From contig NW_026946365.1 of the NCBI RefSeq assembly GCF_035222375.1, positions 744,001-808,000 on the forward strand: a stretch of 64,000 nucleotides of DNA. The letters are read 5' to 3'. This DNA is from Podospora pseudocomata (taxonomy: Eukaryota; Ascomycota; Sordariomycetes; Sordariales; Podosporaceae). A model generated the notes under the pieces. That model saw only the letters and a program-made list of their open reading frames with translations, was not told the DNA's origin and ran no database searches. The translations under genes and the position numbers were made by a program. Each line of letters starts with the position of its first letter. Within the stretch, counting starts at the first letter, position 1. This document shows, one piece after another, positions 55,807 to 64,000 of the stretch.

Positions 55807-56393
55807 TTCTTCTTTCTAGTTTTTGTTTTTGGAGTTTAGGCGTCCAAAGGACGACTGGTTCAGCAAGCGTATGTCCAAACAGGTATGCAAGGCTTACCTT
55901 TTATGGGAGAACATGGGGTATACCAAGGTTATGCATAGTTATGGGTGGGATAAAAGGAATGGTTATAATGGCAACTGGCTTTGAAATATCCGGGGGTGCG
56001 CAGGACGTGCAGGTTTTTTATTTTACGGTTTTGAAGTTGATATAGTGGTTTTTACGAGGTTGGAGGGGTTTGTAAAAGGAGAGGGCATGAATGCAGCGAG
56101 GTGTATATGTGTTATCTACGAGTTGACAGAGAGGAGCTGGTGTAATTCACGTGATGGTTGTTGTATTCTGAGAATAAATGCTGAAAGAATTGCAAATGTG
56201 ATAACGGACACTGCCCTTGTGAGAATGGTGTATGCCCATCTCCTTCAAGGGGGTTAGGGTTATATGCGGTCCAATTCTGCTGCCCCCACTCTTGTTAGCA
56301 GCCTCAATTCATCCATCATTCAGACACCTTGATGGGCCCATCGACTGGCACTCATTCACTCACTTCACCTGCTCCTCACTTTTATTCACAACA
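55807..56393. other. Intergenic, no gene seen
   Basis: 3' flank of the Fhl1-type gene and promoter of the next gene. Confidence 0.5.
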
Positions 56394-57595
56394 ATGGCAG
56401 CGAAACCGGGGAATTCCCTCCCCAAAAACCTCCTCTCGTCTCCGTTCCTGGGAGAACTTCTCGCCAAGAGGTCGGTGTATGTCAAGGTCCGGCCTGCCCC
56501 GCAGAGTTTGACGCAGCGGAGGGCGATTTTGAGGGTGTTGAGGCAGCACGGGAGGATAGAGGTTTTTAAGAGCTTGGGTGTAAGATCCCCTCTGTCCTCC
56601 ACTCTTTTCACAAACCATCTGTTTTTATATTTCATGCATCAATGACTTTTTATGGGATCAGTTATTGTCTTCTTGGATCCCCTTTTCTTTTATGGGATTA
56701 ATCTTTTGCATGAATTAGTTATTGTTTATGCATCAGTCCTTTTCTTCTTTTTTTTTTTCTGGCTGGGGGGGGGGGTTGGAATTTCAATGACTTGAGTGAT
56801 CGGTGATGGATATTAACGCAAAGATAGGAACCACACTCCTTCATCTCTGTAGCCTCGGACTCTGCAACAGCCAGGAACTTGATCCTGAAGGCGCCGCTCG
56901 AGGTGGCTTTTGCTTCTGCCCCTTCCCCACCACCATCAGGGACACAAACTGAGGAAGAACAACAAGGGGAAAAGTTCCTGGTTGACATCTTTGAGGCCGG
57001 GGGGTACAACCACAAGAGATTTGCCTCCCATCTCTCGCCTCTGGCAGGGCCCTGGAAGAACATCACTGCTTACCCCGGGGATTTGGCGACTACGGTTACG
57101 GTGCCTGGGTTGACTGATGGGGATGGGGATAAAAGAGAGGTGCATGAGGATGAGGGGCTGCTGAAGAGTTTTGCGAGGAGGCATTTGGAGGCGGGGTACA
57201 AGGGGGATAATGGGTGGAGGGGAATGACGGATTGGGAGGGGGGTGGGCAGGATGGGGGGGAGTATAGGGAGGATGGGGAGACTTTTGAGGGGGGGTGGAG
57301 GGGGCGGGTGATGAGGGGGCGGTGGAGGGGGAGGGGGTATGGGGGGTTGGTTAGGGGGGAGGTTAGTGGGGAGGGAGAGGAGGGGGGGAGGAAAGAGGAG
57401 GGGGAGAGGAAAGAAAAGGGGAAAGAGATTGAGAAAGTAAAAATTAGGAGGATTGTTAGTGGTGGTGGTGGTGGTGGTGGAGAGGTGTTGCCTCAAAAGG
57501 ATGAGGTTGCGAGGCAGGAGAAGGTGGAGGAGGGGAGGAGGTGGACGGTGAAGGAGAGGAGTGGGCTTGTGGGAGGGGTGAAGCGGTGGGTGTGA
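56394..57595 (+). CDS. Conserved hypothetical, possibly mitochondrial
   Basis: Exons 56394-56579 and 56828-57595 join to 317 residues; the ATG has an ACAATGG context. Exon 1 encodes LLSSPFLGELLAKRSVYVKV and then LTQRRAILRVLRQHGRIEVF, followed across the join by HSFISVASDSATARNLILKA, a pattern like a small alpha-beta fold with a basic helix. Exon 2 continues to HLSPLAGPWKN and then a long Gly/Glu/Arg-rich tail. The intron is 248 bp, longer than the others in this window, and contains T-rich repeats of TTTTATGGGAT; a missed small exon is possible. The basic start with few acids would suit a mitochondrial protein, but I recognise no named family. Confidence 0.6.
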
Positions 57596-58165
57596 TGTTT
57601 GGAGGTTGGATAGGGGCTGTGGGATGTGTGTGATATCTGGGAGTTGGGTGTTTATTGTTTGTGGTAATGTTTGTATTCGGAAGAGCTGCATGTAGAAAGA
57701 TGGCATTGGTGGTGATAAATGGTAATCAACAGAAGGGTATCTGATTTCTGGACATCCCTCAGCAACTAGATATTTGAGCTTGGATGATGTGGTGCGAATC
57801 TTGCCAACCGAAAATACTTTTACATCTGGTCCAAACTGTCTAGGTACATCACCCATCTAAAGCTTTCGGCATCTTTTGTCTGAACTTTGAGTACAAGCAA
57901 ACCCCTGAGCTTCTGTTGTCTGTTCTCTAAGCATTTACTATCATCCATCGAAGCTCAGATGGCTGTCAAAATAACGCCCCCAGTGGACAACCGAGTTCTT
58001 TCCTTTTTTTTTTTTTTTTTTTTTTTTACCTGTCTCTTTTATGATGATCTCTTTCTCTTATGTATCATTGATGTCCCATACTCAGAACCTCTGTTGTGTT
58101 GTGCACGGGGTGGTGGTCCTCTCTTATGCCCCATATTGGCGTGGTGGTATCACAGCACAGAAAAA
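57596..58165. other. Intergenic, no gene seen
   Basis: Contains a T run of about 25 bases at 58003-58027. Confidence 0.5.
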
Positions 58166-58283
58166 GGGCCGCTGGTCTAGTGGTATGATTCTCGCTTAGG
58201 GTTCACCCTGATGTTTACAAAGTCAATCTTCCTTTCAGAAGAAAGCTTGCGAGAGGTCCCGGGTTCAATCCCCGGGTGGCCCC
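58166..58283 (+). tRNA. tRNA-Pro(AGG) with intron, second copy
   Basis: The exon sequences match the gene at 12449-12567: same acceptor, D arm, anticodon AGG and T arm. The gene is 118 nt. The intron keeps CACCCTGATGTTTACAAAGT from the other copy and differs in its second half. T-rich stretches (TTTCTTTTCTCTTTT) follow, as for a Pol III terminator. Confidence 0.94.
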
Positions 58284-61249
58284 AGTTTCTTTTCTCTTTT
58301 GCCATTTTTTTGGTATCAATGTGACTCCACAGGTTGCAGCGGGGCCGGGGGTTTATGACGGTGGGAAGGATTGGGCTGCATGTCAAGATGGGAGAAATGT
58401 TGCCTTGTTGGGGGGCACGATGGGAAGGGGAATTGGTAGGTGACATTGGAGAAATTTGGATAGGGTTTCCAACGGGAGGGGGACTTGGGGTGAGTCTTGG
58501 TGATGAGTCTGGGTGACGGTGGGCCTCAAGGATTGGATTTCTTAGGCCCTTGACTGTAGATACTCTTCTAAGCTGGAGGTGTGATCATTCTCTTTTTCTT
58601 CATCTCCAAGTCCTAGCTCAACAGTCGAGCCAGTTGGCGTGGACCTTCCATCAAAGACAAAACCCCCCTCGTCCAATCCAAAACAAAAACATGACGGTAC
58701 CTGGAAAGACATGATATCCCAGCCGTGCCGCCTCCCTATGGACCTACACCCCCCCCCCTGACCTACAACAACAAAAACGAGACAAGAAAAAAAACACAAA
58801 GGATTGACAATTTTTCAATTGTAGCCGAAAAGAATGGAGTGTGTCGAGGGGGGAAAAAGACAAAGGGAACTATAGGTTTCTTTGTTTGTTTTGGAGAATA
58901 GGTGCCTCATCGGGCATACACGCACATAATAATACATACGAGATGGCTTCTTGGTCGGGAGGCCGGCACAGAAGAGGGGGGAACTTTCCCTATGGCTACC
59001 TATGGACTGCATGTGAGTGGGTTGGGCGAGGAGAAGTTGAGTTGAAGCAAAGTTGCAAACTTGCACTGATGATCAGAATGCTACTAGAGACACAACTGAC
59101 GACGACCAAACGCGAGGCTGCATAGCAACTCACCGAACCAATTGAACCCGATGGTGTGGTAAGTCCGAGTCGGCCGCCTTACGAGGGCGGCCATGACTGA
59201 GGCCCAAGAGGCCCAAAGAGCATCTCATCTGCAGATGGTGTCATTAAGCGCGGGGCCTCCCTCTTGTCTCCCAACGAACGGCAGATGGACGCAGATCGTC
59301 ATCACGATTCGCAGAGAGGCAACTGCTTTGCTTTGACAGCTCTGACAACGCAGCGGTGTGGGGTTAAAACGTTTGGACCCCAACATCTGGAGCCGAGGGA
59401 GGTGTGCTCCAGCTCTCCAGACGGACACGATGCTTCGCCGCAGTGGTAGTGTACACTATATGATAGGTCCTGCCAAAAAAAAAAAATAGAAAATAGATTG
59501 AGACATGGCTGGGCTGGACGTGCAGATCGTTGAGGAGAGTCAGAGATATCCGTAGGGCTGTGTGTGGTCGGCAGTGTGGTAGGTAGTGGTGTATTGTCAT
59601 CGGTCGATTCCCGCGTCGCGGCATGCAGATGGGATGCATGAAGAACGTGTCCAGAGGGCCGCACTGTGACGGTACACGACACCAGTGCCTGGCGATCGGC
59701 TGGACAGGAGGAGCTTGACTGAAGCTTGGCTACCTCGTCTGACGGTTTTGACACATGCAGTCTGATCTGGCTGTCACGGGCAATATCGCCAAAGCAGTGC
59801 CGAAAGTGAGAAGAGCTTGGAAGAGCTTGGACCGGCTGGCCAAACCGCGGGGATCTCTCTTAAGGTCCATTTCCCAGCGCCGGAAAGCGGCACGCCGTCT
59901 CAGCCCGCCGATTGGTGCGGTGGCCGGACCCAGTGCCGAAAGAGTCCCGTGCGGCCCCCACATCATGAGATGAACCTCTCACAGTGTCGGGTGCTGAGGT
60001 GGCCCAAGGGTCTGGTTGATATTAAAAACCTTCACCGGTGGGACTTGAAACAATGCCAACGGGGGTGTCGTGCAATGGGCGGTCGGGTGAAATGCAAACA
60101 TGTTGTGTTGTATCTTCAACAATGTTGCATGAAACGGAGCCCTCTGCCGGCGCGGTTTCCGAAGCAATTTGTCGTTCACAGATGCAACTAACAAAGATAA
60201 GGAAACGGGCGCTGACACTTGTCTTACTCATATGAGCTTGACCCTTGTGACCGCCCGCCCCAGGGGCCCGGGGCGCTGGAACGCCACAGTGCACACGCAC
60301 CGTCTGGGCCTTCTCGATTGGATGCCAGTGCCAGGGATCAGGAGTTGACCTCCCCAACAGCAGTACAACCTTAGCCCGGAGCAAACCCAACGGGCCGGCA
60401 TCCTGCTTGACTGACGGCTGACATGCTCGAACCGGCAGCTGCTCCAGACCCGGCCCATGGCTCCCAAGAGCCCAATTTCAACACTACCTGGTCTAGTTTC
60501 CTACACTAGCAGTTCAAGCCGAACCCGAGGGCATTCGATGGCATCTCAATTCCTTCCGTCGTCGGGCATCTCGGTGAAGCTATCAAGTAAAGCAGGAATC
60601 AATCGATTGACCAAGTCAGTCAACAGTCAACAGAGAGAAAGGATCAGGGCGCAGCAATCATTTCATTCAACTTTGTTGAACTCGGTGTGGCGATTCAAAG
60701 AGGTTAGCGTGGGTTTGACTGGTCAACGCACGCCGCGCGCTTCCTCTTCAATCACCTCCCAGCTCTCTCCGACGGCTTGGGTCACCCGCACGTCTTCAGT
60801 CAGGTCTCCAGACAGTGCGAGCCCACCCAGCGCAAAGGTGGGCCTACAGCAGACAACTCAACCAATCACCAAGCTCGAGGCCGCTAGCGTACCGCGGGCT
60901 TGTTTCCTGGGACAACCGCTCGCCACCTGACACCAGCAGCATCCCAAGCCGACACCTTGCTCAACCCGGCCTAGGGCTCTCTTTTTGCGTGTTTGAGCAG
61001 CTGATGAGACAGCTCCTTTTTTCTTCCTGTCTTTGTCTTCTTCTCGAGTCCTTCAGCCAGTCAGTCAGTGTATAGTCTGCATGATTGATCGCAGCCGACA
61101 TCTCCTCCATCCACCGTCTGCTGCCAAGTCCCCGACCACGAGAGCCACGCCGGTTCAGCGTGGCCGCCACGGCGCTCAAGCCCGCGCAGGAATACACTAC
61201 TCGGTAGCGCAGGAAATAGGGAAAACGCCCAAGCCCTCATAAAACTATC
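58284..61249. other. Long intergenic interval, no gene assigned
   Basis: About 3 kb. Frames up to 157 codons are present but overlap and show no family features. Some may be part of a long leader of the gene at 61381. Confidence 0.4.
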
Positions 61250-61254
61250 GACCT

Positions 61255-61303
61255 CCCCTTCCCCTTCCCCTTCCCCTTCCCCTTCCCTTTCCCCCCCGTC
61301 AAA
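61255..61303. repeat. (CCCCTT)n microsatellite near a start codon
   Basis: About six copies of CCCCTT followed by a C7 run, 80-125 bp before the ATG at 61381. The complementary strand (AAGGGG)n could form a G-quadruplex. Confidence 0.8.
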
Positions 61304-61380
61304 CCCGTCCCGAACAGCGATTTCCTGTATGCCGTCGCCCGTCCAGCTGGGTCGGCCAACTCGAAAAGCGTCAATCAGCC

Positions 61381-62529
61381 ATGTACGGCCAATCCGTACA
61401 CTGGCGCTCGACGCTCAACCGCGATGCAGAGGGGGACAAAGACAACCGAGACGAAGGCAGGGCGCCCCGACAAGACAATGGGCACCACCAGGATGAAGAC
61501 GAGCAGCAGGAGGAAGTCGAATTTACCAGTCGAATTGAAGAGTGGAGGAAACAACGAGCTCAACGCCAGCACCGAGATCATCAGCACAATGGACAGCGTT
61601 ATCGGAGACATAGGGAGAAATCGCGCCAAGCCTCATCGTCACCACAGCCGGCCGATTCACCATCACCCGAACCGTTACCTGGGAACGCATCACCCCCAGG
61701 ACGATCAACCGTCGACAGGTTGGCCCGCAAGCTGAGCAAGCAAAACTTGCAACACAGCAACCGTGTAAATGCACAGTCATCACTGCCAATTGGCCCTTCG
61801 CCATTTCAATCGATGCCTCCTGTCGTGCCTGAGACGCCATCCATCGCCGCAGAGACGTTTACAACGCCCTTTCCTGCACATGTGGAGGTGGATCAACAAT
61901 ATCAACAACCCACATCGTCTCAGCCACCTACTATTTTACCAGAGACAGCCGCTGAGAAGCCCGAGGATAAACGACTCGACTTTAAGGAGCTCCGTCGACA
62001 TGCCAGCGCGCGTGCACTGCAGGCTCGCCTACAGGCCATGATTGACAACGAAACGCAGTGCAATGTACGCAGCGAGCCTATGCCACCACCGCCACCGCCG
62101 CCGCCGCCTGCAGCGACCATCCCAAGACCGTGGTTGGCACCTCCTGTGGGTGAACCCGTCGTTATCGAAGTTGACCCAGACTGTGCCATGCCAAATTGGG
62201 ACAACAGCTTGGAGGTGGACGAAAGCGACACCGGTGATGTTGCGCTTGACGGTTTGGTGTCATCTGCACGCCACGCACATGCTCCCAGCGGTGTTAGAAA
62301 GCAATCGATTGGAGGTGTCGCTCTCCGGTACCGGTTGTCCGTCGACGCGGCGCTTCGCTGCCAAAACGTGGTCAGAAACCGCCCCAGAATGCGAAAGAGG
62401 GACAAGTCGCGCCACGGAAGCACCGTCTCCTCTGCCATGACGTCGGCCATCTCTTCACCTGTTGTTGGGCCCACCATACCCTCATCCTCGTCCATGCCGC
62501 CACCACCACCACCCTACACTCAACCCTAG
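61381..62529 (+). CDS. Disordered hypothetical protein, 382 residues
   Basis: Single exon from the ATG at 61381. The N-terminal 90 residues are highly charged (DEDEQQEEVEFTSRIEEWRKQR) and may form a helix. A conserved-looking segment at about 198-225 (KRLDFKELRRHASARALQARLQ) precedes a poly-Pro run of nine. The C-terminal part contains SIGGVALRYRLSVDAALRCQ, which reads as a short folded motif, then a Ser/Pro tail ending PPPPPPYTQP. No membrane segment, signal or enzyme motif is present. A promoter-proximal CCCCTT repeat and a long C/T-rich leader support transcription. I do not recognise the family. Confidence 0.65.
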   Translation: MYGQSVHWRSTLNRDAEGDKDNRDEGRAPRQDNGHHQDEDEQQEEVEFTSRIEEWRKQRAQRQHRDHQHNGQRYRRHREKSRQASSSPQPADSPSPEPLPGNASPPGRSTVDRLARKLSKQNLQHSNRVNAQSSLPIGPSPFQSMPPVVPETPSIAAETFTTPFPAHVEVDQQYQQPTSSQPPTILPETAAEKPEDKRLDFKELRRHASARALQARLQAMIDNETQCNVRSEPMPPPPPPPPPAATIPRPWLAPPVGEPVVIEVDPDCAMPNWDNSLEVDESDTGDVALDGLVSSARHAHAPSGVRKQSIGGVALRYRLSVDAALRCQNVVRNRPRMRKRDKSRHGSTVSSAMTSAISSPVVGPTIPSSSSMPPPPPPYTQP

Positions 62530-64000
62530 AAGGGTCCGTTCTTGTTGTACATTTTGGTTTTGATATTCAACATATATGGATATATGATACCCCAGCCGAT
62601 CGATCCCATCTCACCACTTACGAATCGGCGGCCGTCTGCTCATTACAGTGTTTTTATCTTTTCTTTACTTTCTAGGTGTTTCAACAGGAGTTCGAGCGAT
62701 GATCCAAGGCTTCGGCGTCAGGGGTTCTCAGGAGAGAAGCATGTGTAGCTTGTCTTTGTTGGTTTTTTGTGGTTTTTTTTTGTTGCATATATCGAGGAGT
62801 TTGGGCATTCTTTTTTGGCTTATGGGGGCAAAACTTTGGGGAATACCCACACCACCATTTTACAGAGGCGTTGCAAAACATTTTAGACACATGGACGTGC
62901 CAAAAGGGCCATTGAGCACCATGATCTTGTTCAGCCGGCGCAGTCTCTACACACAAAGGCCTTTTTTTTTCCTGTGTTTTTTTTTTTCTTTTTTTAGCTG
63001 TGCTATGGGAGCACATTCAAGGCTTTTTTGGCATAGTGCGGGAAGAATGGGGAGGGGGTCATGGTTGCAACAATGTACGAGAAACAAACTGATTAGAGTT
63101 TTTTTTGGACACACGGCAATGCATCACCATTCATTGTTGACGGGGAGCTCGCTCCTTGTCATCTTTTATTTCTTGGCCACACTGTTTTCTTTCACAAGTG
63201 GATTTCGTCAGTGATTATGTTTGCCTTGGATGTGGATGAATAGGTCGTGGCAAGGGAGGAGTCATTGGTCAGTGTCTCCTGTTCACTTTTTGACTTGAAC
63301 TTTTGGTTTTACATACTTCTACAGGTAGAGTTCGGAGAACTTTCCGACGAGATGTTCGAAACCAGCGACAACAGAGGTGCCAGCTGGGATGGTGCTATTG
63401 TGTCGGGGCTTCTCGGGTGAATGACAATCGCTTGCACATATCACCCGCGGGGGTATCTTAGCATTCCAGTCAGAGCCGATGTCTTTGTTGCGTGCTGAGA
63501 AGCTACCACACAGTATGCTCGCTAGTGGTCTTCAAAGACAAGGAGTTCGGGAGTAAGCCTTTGTTTTGTTGGTAAGCTTGCCCACAGCTCTCCACCTCAC
63601 TGGACGAGACGCCACTGATGAGGCGTCAAGGGGGGTGCCTCGAGACGGCCAGAACCCAAGTCCACCGCGAGATCGAGTGGGTGTGATGCGCCTGGAATGG
63701 ATCACCGTGTCGAAGCAACCCACCCATTCCTCGGCAGGACAGGGGCCTCTTCTGATATGAGACCCTCAAGTACAAATGTGTTGAACACCCCCATCCCACC
63801 CCTGAACGCTTCCATACCTTGTGTTGCCGTGGCAGGTTGGCTTGGTTTGTTGATTTTTCTGCCGCTCAACCCCTACACCAACACCAGCACACAACAGACC
63901 CCTTTTTCCTTCTCTTTCTTTGCCCCCAACATGGCATACTGGAACAGTCAAACACTCGTTACCAGAAGACACACACCGCACAGCACCAGCACCAGAGCTC
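62530..64000. other. Intergenic to window edge, no gene seen
   Basis: T-rich tracts at 62771-62782 and 62960-62997. Short frames only. A gene starting beyond the right edge may use this as promoter. Confidence 0.45.

Noticed and set aside
1-64000. Secondary metabolite cluster, CRISPR array, rRNA operon or intact transposon
   Set aside because: None of the expected core genes or repeat-spacer patterns were seen in any frame.

Overview
The window is nuclear DNA of a filamentous ascomycete, most likely a Sordariomycete close to the Sordariales. This follows from short spliceosomal introns (about 47-82 bp, GT...AG, CTAAC/CTGAC-like branch sites), fungal gene families (Sur7/PalI, EsdC-type glycogen-binding protein, Atf1-type bZIP, FHA-forkhead Fhl1, Dsn1/Mis13) and GC-rich gene blocks separated by AT-rich repeat islands. 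The order could not be checked without a database.

Layout. 1-14.3 kb: a partial coiled-coil protein running off the left edge, a candidate 54-codon membrane microprotein, a secreted PLC-like phosphodiesterase, a Sur7-family membrane protein, an HD-domain hydrolase, a small GPI-type wall protein, an AT-rich stretch with solo LTRs, an intron-bearing tRNA-Pro and a six-exon agmatinase. 16.6-20.0 kb: a 1,132-residue disordered protein. 20.0-30.5 kb: mostly repeat-rich DNA (minisatellites, a second solo LTR, degenerate satellite) with one recognisable gene, an EsdC-type CBM48 protein. 30.5-40.2 kb: a dense housekeeping block with U1 snRNP C and a p24/Erv25 cargo receptor diverging from one promoter, succinate dehydrogenase assembly factor 2, kinetochore Dsn1 and an Atf1-type bZIP factor. 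40.2-45.0 kb: a long gene-poor interval ending in the satellite family. 45.0-57.6 kb: a GST-fold protein, a membrane protein with a long disordered N-terminus, an intronless Fhl1-type forkhead protein of 1,783 residues and a two-exon conserved hypothetical. 57.6-64 kb: a second intron-bearing tRNA-Pro and a 382-residue disordered protein.

The genes do not form a pathway cluster. They are independent housekeeping and regulatory genes (splicing, ER-Golgi traffic, complex II assembly, kinetochore, stress and ribosome-gene transcription, polyamine metabolism). I saw no biosynthetic gene cluster, CRISPR array, rRNA or intact transposon ORF. The most unusual material is non-coding: one repeat family built on an AATCYNAGCT core recurs in at least six separate AT-rich islands, and two solo LTRs share R/U5 but have unrelated U3 repeats. 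Exon joins given below were derived by hand from splice motifs and frame continuity; totals are all multiples of three.
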